Numbered from the stretch's first letter, positions 8,803-17,224 are shown. The stretch is 64,000 nucleotides of DNA from Devosia limi DSM 17137 (GCF_900128975.1 NZ_FQVC01000002.1:310001-374000), one strand, 5' to 3'. Numbers and translations are program-made. Notes: generated from the sequence alone by a model not told the origin.

Positions 8803-9609
8803 TCAGTGGTCGCCGGCATCGGGGATGTTCAGAATATGCCCGCACGCCTTGCAGTGGACCGCATCGGGATCGTGCTTTTGCAGGCCGCATTGCGGGCAGG
8901 GAAACTGCACCTTGTTGGGCCGGAAGATCGACTGCGCCAGCCGCACGAACAGCGAGATGCCGATGATCATGATGACGATCGAGGCCAGCTTGCCCCAGGT
9001 GCCGGGCAGGGTGACGTCGCCAAAGCCGGTGGTGGTAACCGTCGCCACGGTAAAATACAGCGCATCGACATAGCCGGTAATGCCGGTGTCGCGGCCGGCA
9101 AAGGCGGTATAGACGAAGCCGGTCACCACGAAGAGGAACACCAGCAGGTTGATCACTGCCTGGATTGTGTCCTTGTAGCCGTCGAGCCCGCGCTTGCGCA
9201 GCGGCCGCCAGACGACTGAACTGCGCGACAGTGTCCACAGCCGCAGGATTCGCAGAAAGCCCAGATTGAAGATCCAGGCCGGCGCCAGCAGCGTCAGCAG
9301 GATGAAGATGTCGACGATAACCGGCAGTTGCCGCAACCAGCGCCAGATGTCGGTCGAGGCCAGAGCGCGCGCGGTGATGTCGATGGCAAGGACGGCGGCG
9401 ATTGAATAGTCGATCCACAGGAAGGTCGGATTGTCGCGCAGCAGCGGCGTCGCGATGAAAAAGGCGATGATCGCCAGGTCGACGACCAGCACCGAGAACT
9501 GAAACCGCAGGGCCTTCGGCGATTGGCTGTGATAAAGCAGCCGCAAGGTTGATCGAAACCGGGCGAACCCGCTGCTCGCCCCCTTTTTTGGTTCGTCCCT
9601 GTCTACCAT
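8803..9609 (-). CDS. Voltage-gated-type potassium channel with C-terminal zinc ribbon
   Basis: A 268-residue inner-membrane protein. Residues 30-140 contain the S1-S4-like helices, including FLRILRLWTLSRSS as an S4-like segment with spaced arginines. The pore follows: a helix, the selectivity filter TVTTTGFGDVT, and the inner helix LASIVIMIIGISLFVRL. The filter reads TTGFGD rather than the usual TVGYGD. After a short basic linker the C-terminus holds two CxxC pairs (CPQCG and CKACG), a rubredoxin-like zinc ribbon. I used the start at 9609, giving MVDRDEPKKG. The gene converges with the sensor kinase, the stops being four bases apart, and is divergent from the DUF1993 gene. Confidence 0.88.
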   Translation of the reverse strand: MVDRDEPKKGASSGFARFRSTLRLLYHSQSPKALRFQFSVLVVDLAIIAFFIATPLLRDNPTFLWIDYSIAAVLAIDITARALASTDIWRWLRQLPVIVDIFILLTLLAPAWIFNLGFLRILRLWTLSRSSVVWRPLRKRGLDGYKDTIQAVINLLVFLFVVTGFVYTAFAGRDTGITGYVDALYFTVATVTTTGFGDVTLPGTWGKLASIVIMIIGISLFVRLAQSIFRPNKVQFPCPQCGLQKHDPDAVHCKACGHILNIPDAGDH

Positions 9610-9716
9610 ATGTACTCGGCTGCTCCTGCGCACCGCCCAAGGGCCGTGTCGGCAAACAGGTCCAGCGCACAAACACACTCGCCATTCGGCGAATGACAAT
9701 CAAGGTCTCTTACGCA

Positions 9717-10220
9717 ATGTCCCTTTCAATGTACGGCGTCTCGGTGCCCGTTTATACGCGCCAGCTCAATAACCTCCTGAACATTCTGGACAAGGCCGAA
9801 GCCTATGCGGCGGAGCGCAAGTTCGACGTCGCCGTGCTGCTGGCTTCGCGCCTGGCCCCGGATATGCTGCCGCTGACCAAGCAGGTCCAGATCGCCACCG
9901 ACCATGTGAAGGGCAGTCTCTCGCGTCTCGCAGGCAAGCCGGTGCCGTCCTGGGCGGATGAAGAGGTCACGCTGGATGACCTGCGCGCCCGCATTCGCAA
10001 GGCTCTGGCGCTGCTGGCCGAGGTGACCCCGGCCGAGATCGACGGCTCCGAGGAGCGCCCGATCACGCTCAAGCTGGGTGGCCATGACATCGTGCAGCCG
10101 GGGCAGGCCTATCTGCTGGGCATTGCCATGCCGAACTTCTACTTCCACGTCACCACGGCTTACGCCATCCTGCGCCACAATGGCGTTCCGGTCGGCAAGC
10201 GTGATTTCATCGGCGGCTAA
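9717..10220 (+). CDS. DUF1993 domain-containing protein
   Basis: A 167-residue cytoplasmic protein beginning MSLSMYGVSVPVYTRQLNNL, the usual start of DUF1993 proteins. Other landmarks are the central PSWADEE and the C-terminal PNFYFHVTTAYAILRHNGVP, followed by GKRDFIGG. The family is related to DinB-like four-helix bundles and has no assigned function. A longer frame upstream (to 9549) overlaps the 5' end of the channel gene and is not expected to be translated. Stands alone between divergent and convergent neighbours. Confidence 0.88.
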   Translation: MSLSMYGVSVPVYTRQLNNLLNILDKAEAYAAERKFDVAVLLASRLAPDMLPLTKQVQIATDHVKGSLSRLAGKPVPSWADEEVTLDDLRARIRKALALLAEVTPAEIDGSEERPITLKLGGHDIVQPGQAYLLGIAMPNFYFHVTTAYAILRHNGVPVGKRDFIGG

Positions 10221-10226
10221 GCCGGC

Positions 10227-11009
10227 CTAGGGCGTCTGGCCCGGCGCGGTCGGTCCGGTCGTTGGCGGTGTGGGCCGCGTGCCCCTGCCGGTATCGCCTG
10301 AATTCGAGCCACCCGACGATTCACCCGCAGGTTCAGCGGTGTCGATGCAAGTGCCGACACCGCTGATACGGAAATCGGGCAGCAGTGAACGCTGGAACCG
10401 CGCATAGCGGAATTCCTGACTGCGCGGTGCACGCTCGGGATTGGCGCGCTGATAGTGCGCCTTGGCGCTGGCCGAAACGACCCCAATTTCACACCGATTG
10501 TCCAGATCGACACAATTCTGCCGGCCGCCACACATCGTGAGTGCGCCTTCATAGAGCATCACCCTGGTATCGCGCGGGGTGACGATGAAATCGAACTTGG
10601 TCCCGCGCACGGCAATGGCCGCGGTGGGCGTACGGATCTGATAGGCCGATTTCGGGCTATTGCCGCTGATGAAGCGGAAGGTGCCGGCAAAGGCGTTGAT
10701 CGCCAGCCGGTCGGCCGCGCCGCTATTGCGCATGAGATAGGCCTCGATCAGCAGATCGCTGCCGGGGCCAACTACCAGCCTGGTCTGGTCGGCAAAGATG
10801 ATCTGCACCTGTCCCGCCCGCCCGGTGACCACGCGCTCGCCGACCGAGATATCGGCGCCGACCACCAGGGTGCGGTTGCCGCCCGAGCCGTGCGCCAGCG
10901 CGTCCGGGTTTACGCCGACCGCCATGCCTTCATTCGCTGCGAAGGCGGGCAGGCAAAACGTGGTCAAGACGAGGGTAAGGAATATCCCAATTGTGCTACG
11001 CTTGTTCAT
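10227..11009 (-). CDS. Secreted FecR-domain protein with disordered C-terminus
   Basis: A 260-residue protein with a clean Sec signal peptide (MNKRSTIGIFLTLVLTTFCL, cleavage after AFA). Residues about 40-165 are a FecR domain: GERVVTGRAGQVQIIFADQT, then the conserved RTPTAAIAVRGTKFDF. Two cysteine pairs in the later half suggest periplasmic disulfides. The last 50 residues are Gly/Ser/Thr/Pro-rich and probably disordered. No FecI sigma factor or TonB receptor gene is nearby, so this is the stand-alone periplasmic FecR-domain type, not an anti-sigma factor. Converges with the DUF1993 gene six bases away. Confidence 0.85.
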   Translation of the reverse strand: MNKRSTIGIFLTLVLTTFCLPAFAANEGMAVGVNPDALAHGSGGNRTLVVGADISVGERVVTGRAGQVQIIFADQTRLVVGPGSDLLIEAYLMRNSGAADRLAINAFAGTFRFISGNSPKSAYQIRTPTAAIAVRGTKFDFIVTPRDTRVMLYEGALTMCGGRQNCVDLDNRCEIGVVSASAKAHYQRANPERAPRSQEFRYARFQRSLLPDFRISGVGTCIDTAEPAGESSGGSNSGDTGRGTRPTPPTTGPTAPGQTP

Positions 11010-11237
11010 GCCTCTATCTCTCACCAATTGCCCGTGAACCCGAGATGAACGTCAGTCGTTGTTTGTCGACACTAGCAGAATGACCGTTCCGGCGGGAGGT
11101 CATTCACATCAAGAGTTGGGCGTGGCGGCACGGCCAAAGCGGCGGAAAACCGGCGACTTGTGTTGCTGTTCGCGCTGCGGCGGGATATGGGCAGGAAAAC
11201 GCAGCCTCCGGGCCGCCGCGCTATCTCAGAGGCTGCA

Positions 11238-11981
11238 ATGAAACTTGCCTTCGTCATCCCCGCCTATAACGAAGAGGCGCTGATCGGCAAATGCCTCGAA
11301 TCCGTGGTGCGCGAAATCGAGCGCTCCGGCGCGGATGCCGATATCATCGTGGTCAATAATGCCTCGACCGACAGCACCGGCGAGATCGCCCGCAGCTTCC
11401 CGACCGTTCGTGTCGTCGATGAACCCAAAAAGGGGCTGGTCAATGCCCGCGATGCCGGCTTTGCCGCGTCCGAGGGTTATGAATTGATCGCCAATATCGA
11501 CAGCGACACCATCGTTCCCGCCGGTTGGCTCGATACGGTATTCCGCGAGTTCAACAAGGATCCCAAGCTGGTCTGCCTCAGCGGCCCCTATGTCTATTAC
11601 GACATGAGCCTGTGGAACCGCATCATGGTCGGCGCCTTCTATTGGCTGACCTATCTGATCTATATCCTCAACCGCTTTGTGCTGCGCGTTGGCTCGGTGG
11701 TGCAGGGCGGCAATTTCGTGTTCAAGCGCGCCGCCTGGGCTTCGGTCGGCGGCTATGACCGCTCCATCCAGTTCTTTGGCGAAGACACCGACGTGGCCGT
11801 GCGCCTCTCCAGGATCGGCGGGGTCAAATGGACCTTTGCCCTCAAGATGATGACCTCGGGCCGTCGTCTGGAGAAGGAAGGCGTGTTCAAGACCGCCGGC
11901 ACCTACACGCTGAACTTCTTCTGGGTCACCTTCCGCGGCAAGCCGGCCACCAAGGACTATACCGATATCCGGCCCGATTGA
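11238..11981 (+). CDS. Family 2 glycosyltransferase
   Basis: A 247-residue GT2 enzyme. The N-terminal nucleotide-sugar fold is clear: LAFVIPAYNEEALIGKCLES, the VNNASTDST turn, and the metal-binding DxD-type motif NIDSDTIVPAGW near residue 95. Then QGGNFVFKRAAWASVGGYD and the catalytic-base region GEDTDVAVRLSRIG. One hydrophobic patch (WLTYLIYILNRFVL, residues 140-155) could associate with the membrane. The start at 11238 gives MKLAFVIP; the open frame upstream is unlikely to be coding. No other polysaccharide genes are adjacent, so the acceptor is unknown. Confidence 0.92.
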   Translation: MKLAFVIPAYNEEALIGKCLESVVREIERSGADADIIVVNNASTDSTGEIARSFPTVRVVDEPKKGLVNARDAGFAASEGYELIANIDSDTIVPAGWLDTVFREFNKDPKLVCLSGPYVYYDMSLWNRIMVGAFYWLTYLIYILNRFVLRVGSVVQGGNFVFKRAAWASVGGYDRSIQFFGEDTDVAVRLSRIGGVKWTFALKMMTSGRRLEKEGVFKTAGTYTLNFFWVTFRGKPATKDYTDIRPD

Positions 11982-12038
11982 GGCCTTCGTGTTTCCGGCT
12001 TTCGATCGGCCGGTAATCGGCTAGTGTGAGCCGGCCGC

Positions 12039-13676
12039 ATGGTGCGGCATGGTTGGGCGATGTCGATTCCTTCGCAATTACCCCTGACGGTGCAGGCGGC
12101 CCGCAATGGACTGCAGGCGCTGTCGCTGCAGACCGGGCAGATGCTCGAAGCCAGGGTGCTCGGTCCCGGCCAGAACGGCGGCACCCAGGTCCAGATCGGC
12201 CGCCAGATCGTCACCCTGCAGCTGCCGCTGCTGCTGGAGGTGGGGACCACCATGCAATTGCAGGTGCAGGCGACAACGCCGCAACTGCAGCTGGCCTTGT
12301 TGCAGCAGGGGGGCAAGCCCGTCGTCAATGTCGCCTTGCCGCCACCGTCCTTGCCCGCTGGCAGCCTGTTGGCACAGGCCGCGACGCCGCCTCCGACTGC
12401 ACCGGCAGCAAGTGCACCGGTGCTCCCGGCCGCCGCCTCGCCCGCACCCGCCATTGCCGGGCAGACCCTTGCCGCCACCCCGTCGGCGCCACTGATCCCC
12501 GGTGCCGTGGCAGCGGCCGCGACGGGGACAAGTGGTGTTCCGCCGGTTCCGTCGACCGCGGGACTATCGACCGCGCCGGGCATGCCGGCAGTGGGGACCC
12601 CAGTGCACCACACGCCCTCCCAGCCATCTGGGGCAGCACAGTCAGCAATTGCCAGCAAAGCGCCAGCAATCGCCAGCATGCCGCAAGCATCGCCAGCAGC
12701 AATGCAGCCTGCTGGTTCATCTGCGCCGGCGCCAACGGCGCCCGTGACCACCCCATTGCCGCAGCCGACGACCCCTCAGGCGGCGCTGACGCAGATGGTG
12801 CAAGCCTCGGTTCAACGCCAGGATAGCATCACCAGCCTGACCACGGCGTTGACCGCCATCGCCGGAAAAGTGGTGTTGCCAGAACCAGTTATCCGCGCCG
12901 CCCAACAGGTGCAGGCCCTGCGTTTGCCGATAACCGGCCCCAATCTCACCGGCGCCACCCTGCAGAAAGCCGTCCTTGGCTCCGGCATCTTCCAGGAAGC
13001 TGCGCTGACGCGCCTGGCTCCCGGCACCTTGCCCGCCGCCGACATGAAGACCGCGCTGCTAACCCTCCGTAATACCTTGACAAAATGGCTCGGACCGACC
13101 GCGCCGGTGACCCCGGTTTCCGGCATCGCGCCCCCCGTTCGCGGCAGCATTCCGCGTGGCCGCGGCATCGAAACACCGCCGCTCGACCCGGCCCAGGCGC
13201 CGGAGGAAGTCGGTAAGTCATTGCTGGAACGCACAGAATCGGCGTTGTCACGCATCCGTTTGCACCAGAACGCGTCGCTGCCCGATCCCACCGGCCGAGG
13301 CGCAGCCGACTGGTCGACGGACCTGCCGGTGATGATCGGCACGCACCAGACGCTCATGCAGTTGCAGATCCACCGCGATGCCAAAAACGGGGACGAAGCC
13401 GAGGGCGAACGGGGCTGGCAGCTGCGCTTTGCGCTGGATATACCGGCACTTGGCGCGGTTGGCGCGCAGGTTAGTCTAAGGGGGACAAGCAGCGGGGTCA
13501 TGCTCTGGGCAGCCGAACCCGAAACGGTGGCCGCCATCGAAGCGGCGCTGCCCGAGCTCACCCGGTCACTGACCAATATCGGCCTGCGCCCCGGAACAGT
13601 TTTTTGTCGACATGGTGAGCCACCAGCCCCGGCCAAAGCCCCAGCTGCCGGGCATTTTGTGGATGCCCGCACATGA
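12039..13676 (+). CDS. FliK-like flagellar hook-length control protein
   Basis: A 545-residue protein (538 if the ATG at 12060 is used; neither start has a clear ribosome site). The N-terminal 90 residues are Gln/Leu-rich, the middle (90-260) is a low-complexity Ala/Pro/Gln stretch expected of the ruler part of FliK, and the C-terminus (about 430-525) matches the Flg_hook domain: LRFALDIPALGAVGAQVSL and ALPELTRSLTNIGLRPGTV. It overlaps the downstream FlhB-C-like gene by four bases (ATGA), and that pairing strongly supports a type III export substrate-switch role. No other flagellar genes are in the window, so it is either a second FliK or one lying outside the main cluster. Confidence 0.8.
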   Translation: MVRHGWAMSIPSQLPLTVQAARNGLQALSLQTGQMLEARVLGPGQNGGTQVQIGRQIVTLQLPLLLEVGTTMQLQVQATTPQLQLALLQQGGKPVVNVALPPPSLPAGSLLAQAATPPPTAPAASAPVLPAAASPAPAIAGQTLAATPSAPLIPGAVAAAATGTSGVPPVPSTAGLSTAPGMPAVGTPVHHTPSQPSGAAQSAIASKAPAIASMPQASPAAMQPAGSSAPAPTAPVTTPLPQPTTPQAALTQMVQASVQRQDSITSLTTALTAIAGKVVLPEPVIRAAQQVQALRLPITGPNLTGATLQKAVLGSGIFQEAALTRLAPGTLPAADMKTALLTLRNTLTKWLGPTAPVTPVSGIAPPVRGSIPRGRGIETPPLDPAQAPEEVGKSLLERTESALSRIRLHQNASLPDPTGRGAADWSTDLPVMIGTHQTLMQLQIHRDAKNGDEAEGERGWQLRFALDIPALGAVGAQVSLRGTSSGVMLWAAEPETVAAIEAALPELTRSLTNIGLRPGTVFCRHGEPPAPAKAPAAGHFVDART

Positions 13677-13945
13677 GCGATGCCCCCAAGGACCGTGCAC
13701 TGGCGGTGGCGCTGCACTATGAGAAGGGGAGCCGCGAGGCACCCAAGGTGGTGGCCAAGGGCAGGGGCCTGGTCGCCGACCGCATTGTGGCGCTGGCCGA
13801 GGAAAATGGCATCGTCATCGAAGCCAATCCGGTACTCGCCTCCGCGCTCAGTGGCGTGGAGATCGATGATTCGATCCCCATCGAGCTCTATGAGACCGTT
13901 GCCGTGGTCATCGGCTTTGTTTTGGGCGTGGGCACAAAGAAATAG
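13673..13945 (+). CDS. FlhB C-terminal-domain-like protein (export apparatus switch, FhlB/YlqH type)
   Basis: A 90-residue soluble protein matching only the cytoplasmic domain of FlhB/EscU: ALAVALHYEKG, then APKVVAKGRGLVADRI, IEANPVLASAL and SIPIELYETVAVVIGFV. The autocleavage NPTH motif that should precede the first conserved strand is absent, as in other stand-alone FlhB-C paralogues, so it cannot undergo the FlhB processing. Coupled to the FliK-like gene by an ATGA overlap. Such proteins can partly substitute for the FlhB C-domain in some bacteria; here the partner is presumably the adjacent FliK-like protein. Confidence 0.85.
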   Translation: MSDAPKDRALAVALHYEKGSREAPKVVAKGRGLVADRIVALAEENGIVIEANPVLASALSGVEIDDSIPIELYETVAVVIGFVLGVGTKK

Positions 13946-13971
13946 CCCCGCCGCATTGCTGCAGCGGGGCT
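13944..13971. terminator. Hairpin between convergent genes
   Basis: AGCCCCGC and its exact complement GCGGGGCT, with an inner GCA/TGC pairing, starting within the stop codon of the FlhB-C-like gene. It sits between that gene and the convergent lipoprotein gene ending at 13994 and may terminate both. No T-run follows on either strand. Confidence 0.55.
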
Positions 13972-13993
13972 GTGATCGCAGTTCGGCTGTAGC

Positions 13994-14434
13994 TTACTGA
14001 ACGCCAAGCATCTGCTTGGTGGTTGCTTCAGCCATGTCGGCTGCCTGCTTGATCTGGTCAGCGGTCAGGCCCTGGGCCTTGCCTGCCTCTTCAGCAGCCT
14101 TGCGGGCGGCTGCGATGGTCTCGGCCTTTTCTGCGTCAGTCATGGTGGCGGCCTGGTTCTGGATAGCCTGCATTGCCTGTTCAGGCGACATCATGGCGCC
14201 GCCAGCGGGGGCCATCGGCGCCATTGCGGCAGGTGCGGCGGGCGCAGCCGCGGGAGCTGCAGGGCTAGCTTCAGGCGCCGCAGGAGCAGCAGCAGGAGCG
14301 GCCGGAGCAGCAGGAGCAGCCGGCGCTTCGGTGGTGGTCGGCGCTGCGGGAGCAGCAGGGGCCTGCGGATCGCTGCAAGCGGCAAGGGCGAACATCGACA
14401 CGGCAGCGAGTGGCAGGAGGAACTTGGCGTTCAT
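13994..14434 (-). CDS. Ala/Pro-rich lipoprotein
   Basis: A 146-residue protein with a lipoprotein signal (MNAKFLLPLAAVSMFALAAC; lipobox LAAC, acylated Cys at residue 20). Residues 24-80 are a low-complexity Ala-Pro linker, probably an extended spacer through the periplasm. The C-terminal 65 residues (MMSPEQAMQAIQNQAATMTD onward) look alpha-helical and end LGVQ. The residue after the acylated Cys is Ser, so an outer-membrane location is more likely than inner. No named family recognised. Confidence 0.8.
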   Translation of the reverse strand: MNAKFLLPLAAVSMFALAACSDPQAPAAPAAPTTTEAPAAPAAPAAPAAAPAAPEASPAAPAAAPAAPAAMAPMAPAGGAMMSPEQAMQAIQNQAATMTDAEKAETIAAARKAAEEAGKAQGLTADQIKQAADMAEATTKQMLGVQ

Positions 14435-14452
14435 GAATTTATCCTGTGGTTT

Positions 14453-14471
14453 CGGATCGTTAACCGATCCG
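14453..14471. promoter_or_regulatory. Inverted repeat upstream of the lipoprotein gene
   Basis: CGGATCG, spacer TTAAC, CGATCCG, about 20 bp upstream of the lipoprotein start (minus strand), inside the 213-bp divergent region before the DUF2076 gene. Could be an operator or a 5'-UTR hairpin. Nothing else stands out in this region. Confidence 0.3.
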
Positions 14472-14647
14472 CTGCCTTCCGATACCCCACCAATGCGGGC
14501 AAAGATTTGTCCCGATCACGGCATTTTCACGGCGGCGTGATTGGTCTGATCGGCATGAATTCCTATGTCGAGTGTCCGGCACCATTGCACGGGTCGTCCT
14601 GCCTTCCCATCTCTCGAGGAGAGTTCAACGACCTCGGGAGAGTCACC

Positions 14648-15226
14648 TTGCTGAACCCTCAAGACCGCATTGCCATCGAGGGCCTCTTCGACCGTCTTGC
14701 CGATGTCGCCGGACGCAGTGGTCCACGCGATATCGAGGCCGAGGCGCTTGTCCGTGAGCGTCTCCAGGAGACTCCCGCCGCACCATATTACATGGCGCAG
14801 ACCATCCTTGTGCAGGAACACGCGTTGCGCATGGCTGAACAGCGCATTGCCGATCTGGAGGCCGCGGCAGCGCGTCGGCCGGCGACTAGTGGATTGCTGG
14901 GCGGTCTTTGGGGCGGCAATGAAACAGCGCGGATGCAGCCCCACGGTCAGGCCTCATCCCAGGCCGCGCCAAGGGGGCCGTGGAACCGGGGGAGCGAGTA
15001 TCGCGACGACGCGGATCGGCAGAGTTCGAGTGGCGGGTTCCTGGCTGGGGCGGCGCAGACTGCGCTGGGGGTAACCGGTGGCGTCCTGCTGGGTAGCGCC
15101 ATTGCCAGCATGCTGTCAGGCGACGCCCATGCAGTCGAAAAGCCGGTCGAGGCTCCGATCGATGCGGGCGAAGGCGATGCGGGCGGCGATGATTTTGGGG
15201 GATTCGATATCGGCGGTGAATTCTAG
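14648..15226 (+). CDS. DUF2076 domain-containing protein
   Basis: A 192-residue protein. I chose TTG at 14648 because it gives the typical DUF2076 start (LNPQDRIAIEGLFDRLADVA) with CGGGAGA upstream; a longer frame back to about 14507 would add unrelated residues. Residues 10-80 hold the helical DUF2076 core (PYYMAQTILVQEHALRMAEQ). Then come a polar linker, a Gly/Ala-rich hydrophobic hairpin (ALGVTGGVLLGSAIASML) and an acidic Gly/Asp tail (GGDDFGGFDIGGEF). Proteins of this family are common in Proteobacteria, with no established role; the hydrophobic stretch suggests membrane association. Confidence 0.85.
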   Translation: MLNPQDRIAIEGLFDRLADVAGRSGPRDIEAEALVRERLQETPAAPYYMAQTILVQEHALRMAEQRIADLEAAAARRPATSGLLGGLWGGNETARMQPHGQASSQAAPRGPWNRGSEYRDDADRQSSSGGFLAGAAQTALGVTGGVLLGSAIASMLSGDAHAVEKPVEAPIDAGEGDAGGDDFGGFDIGGEF

Positions 15227-15261
15227 CGCTGCGGGGCCCCGACAGGCTGCCGCCGCTTCGC

Positions 15262-15726
15262 TCAGTATTTTTCGTAGAACTCGTTGCCGCCCGCTTCGAG
15301 CACATAATGCATGTTGTTATAAGGGAAGCGCAGGCCAGCCGTGTGGAAGTGCTGGGCGCCCTGCACGCCAGCATGCCGGGAGCCGGAAAGGACCTGGTCG
15401 GCCATCTGTGCCGCCAGCACGGCGCCGGAATCGGTCATCTTGCGGCTGAGCACGCCCTGGGCGAATTGATTTTTCTGCCCCACGACGCCGCAGACCGACT
15501 GGGGATAGCGGGAATCGCCAACCCGGTTCATCACCACGGTACCCACGGCGAGCATGCCTTCGGCGCTGGAACGGTTGGACTCGAAATACATGGCGCGCAT
15601 CATGCATTCCTTTTCGGACAGCTGGGCCATGCCGAAGTTCATGCCGAAAAAGCTGCAGCCGCCCAGACTTGTGGCCGTTACTGCAAGCGCTGCTGCGCGC
15701 AAGATTGCTTTGGACAGGTTTAGCAT
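15262..15726 (-). CDS. Cell wall hydrolase, SleB/Hydrolase_2 family, lipoprotein
   Basis: A 154-residue protein with a lipoprotein signal (MLNLSKAILRAAALAVTATS, lipobox LGGC). The start at 15726 has GGAG seven bases upstream; two earlier in-frame ATGs are less well placed. The rest is the SleB hydrolase domain: AMYFESNRSSAEGMLAVGTV (with the catalytic Glu expected in this stretch), VVMNRVGDSRYPQSVCGVV, QFAQGV and GAQHFHTAGLRFPYN. Likely a peptidoglycan lytic enzyme anchored to the envelope. Related alphaproteobacterial SleB proteins are not tied to sporulation. Confidence 0.88.
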   Translation of the reverse strand: MLNLSKAILRAAALAVTATSLGGCSFFGMNFGMAQLSEKECMMRAMYFESNRSSAEGMLAVGTVVMNRVGDSRYPQSVCGVVGQKNQFAQGVLSRKMTDSGAVLAAQMADQVLSGSRHAGVQGAQHFHTAGLRFPYNNMHYVLEAGGNEFYEKY

Positions 15727-15821
15727 AAAGGCCATCTCCGGCACCGGGCGCAGGGTGCTTACCTAACCGAAGATGACCGAACAGGCTTAAGGAAGGTCTG
15801 AGCCGGAAGGTTAATCCATTG

Positions 15822-16169
15822 CTAATGGCGCAGTCGCTGGTCGGCGGTGAAAATCAGCGCGGACACCAGGGCAATAGTCCCCAAAGTGACGATGAGTGGC
15901 ACGGGATTGTCGCGCACGACCTTGCCGGCCACATGAGCTTGCTTGCTGATCTCGCGCGCTGCGACCACGCCCTGATGGCGGACCTGCTTAACCAGCTCGC
16001 CGGCGTCGTGGCGGATATCCACGAGCGCGCCACCGCCGTAATCGTTGACCGCGTCTGCAAGTGTAGCCAGTTCACTGCGCAGGGCAGCAATCTGTTGGCT
16101 GAGGGCGTCGACAGCGTCTTCGCCAGCGTTCTCGATCTGTCGAATTGTACGTTTGGATGCGATGGCCAT
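15822..16169 (-). CDS. ElaB/YqjD/DUF883-like membrane-anchored helical protein
   Basis: A 115-residue protein: charged helical N-terminal part with heptad-like spacing (DALSQQIAALRSELATLADAV), a second amphipathic stretch, and one C-terminal transmembrane helix (NPVPLIVTLGTIALVSALIF) ending in RLRH. This layout matches DUF883 proteins such as ElaB and YqjD, which in E. coli are C-tail-anchored inner-membrane proteins that associate with ribosomes in stationary phase. GGAGCG lies upstream of the ATG. Confidence 0.72.
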   Translation of the reverse strand: MAIASKRTIRQIENAGEDAVDALSQQIAALRSELATLADAVNDYGGGALVDIRHDAGELVKQVRHQGVVAAREISKQAHVAGKVVRDNPVPLIVTLGTIALVSALIFTADQRLRH

Positions 16170-16315
16170 GCTTTTGCGCTCCGAGGTTGGTTCCAGTCAA
16201 ACTCCATTTCGTGATCAATGGTTCCCATTTGGGCCCTTCGGAGTGAATTGCGCAGGGCAGCCCTTGGATGTAGAGGCACAAGTCCCCAAATAGGTGTCTT
16301 AGCGGAGGCGATTTG

Positions 16316-16639
16316 ATGCGCGGAAAAAGCAATGCTCGGCTCAATCGACAGTTCGACCGTCTGCAGCGGCGCATTCCCGACTCTGCCGCACGTCTGCTGG
16401 AGCGCCTGCGTCAGCCGCAAGCCCGTCTGCTGCGGATTCCCTTGGCAATCCTGCTGATCCTGGGGGGCATATTCAGCTTCCTGCCGGTTCTGGGCATATG
16501 GATGCTGCCGCTGGGCATGTTGCTGCTGGCGTTGGACCTGATCATTCTGCAGGGGCCAGTCAATCACGCGATCGTTCGTGGCACCCGTAAGTGGTCCACA
16601 TGGCGGCGTGCGCGCCGGGACAAGAAATCAGGGCGTTAG
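16316..16639 (+). CDS. Small integral membrane protein
   Basis: A 107-residue protein with a basic N-terminus, two hydrophobic segments separated by a short turn (IPLAILLILGGIFSFLPVLG, then LPLGMLLLALDLIIL) and a strongly basic tail (RKWSTWRRARRDKKSGR). The ATG at 16316 follows GGAGG at seven bases. Resembles short rhizobial membrane proteins often mislabelled as tryptophan synthase beta-like. Its 3' end overlaps the convergent nucleosidase gene by 12 bp. Confidence 0.8.
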   Translation: MRGKSNARLNRQFDRLQRRIPDSAARLLERLRQPQARLLRIPLAILLILGGIFSFLPVLGIWMLPLGMLLLALDLIILQGPVNHAIVRGTRKWSTWRRARRDKKSGR

Positions 16640-17224
16640 CAGCTGCATTTCGACAAGGGCAACCGCGTCGGCAAGCCTTTTGTCGATGATGTGCAGGTAT
16701 TGCGTCCAATCGCCAATATGGGCGAGCTCGTCGGCTCCATCGGAAATGCCGCGGAGGGCGATAAGGGGAATGCCAAACTTCTGGCAGGCCCGCAGCAAGG
16801 CAAAAGTCTCCATATCCACCATGTCTGCGTCGATGCCGTCATAGGCAGCGCCTGAGACCACGTTGGCGCCGGTCGACAATCGCGCGGCGGCCAGCCCGGT
16901 GATCGGTGGTGTCAGTGCCACCTCAATCGGCAAGTCGAGTAGGGGCGTTTGTCCCTTCGCAAAACCGATAGCCGATGCGTCCATGTCGCGATACGACACC
17001 GAGATTGCCTGATAGACCCCGCACTGTTGCAAGCTGCGCGAGCCTGCGGACCCGAGCGAGACGACATGGCTGGGCAGGTTTCCCTGTATCTCGGCCAGTG
17101 TCAGGGCATGGGTCAGGGCGACAGCCGCCTCGACCGGCCCGATACCGGTCATCAGGGGCTGTATCCGGGCGCGCAGGTGAGGGCCGTATTCGGCCTCGGC
17201 GGCCATGACATAGAGAATGGACAT
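16628..17224 (-). CDS. 5'-methylthioadenosine/S-adenosylhomocysteine nucleosidase-like protein
   Basis: A 198-residue purine-nucleoside phosphorylase-superfamily enzyme. Landmarks are MSILYVMAAEAEYGPHL (N-terminal glutamate region), TGIGPVEAAVALTHAL, the ribose-binding VDMETFAL near residue 145, and the catalytic RGISDGADE near residue 170. This set fits MTA/SAH nucleosidases (MtnN) that split MTA or SAH into adenine and the thioribose. It is shorter than E. coli MtnN (232 residues), with a compact middle, so related nucleosidases (futalosine hydrolase-like) cannot be ruled out. The start at 17224 is the first ATG giving the expected N-terminus. Confidence 0.82.
   Translation of the reverse strand: MSILYVMAAEAEYGPHLRARIQPLMTGIGPVEAAVALTHALTLAEIQGNLPSHVVSLGSAGSRSLQQCGVYQAISVSYRDMDASAIGFAKGQTPLLDLPIEVALTPPITGLAAARLSTGANVVSGAAYDGIDADMVDMETFALLRACQKFGIPLIALRGISDGADELAHIGDWTQYLHIIDKRLADAVALVEMQLLTP

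Noticed and set aside
12026..12826. Overlapping frames inside the FliK-like gene
   Set aside because: The Ala/Pro/Gln low-complexity region leaves several frames open; only one has the Flg_hook domain.
14230..14350. Short repeated units that could suggest a CRISPR or tandem array
   Set aside because: They are GCAGC/GGAGC-type codon repeats encoding the Ala-Pro linker of the lipoprotein; no spacers.
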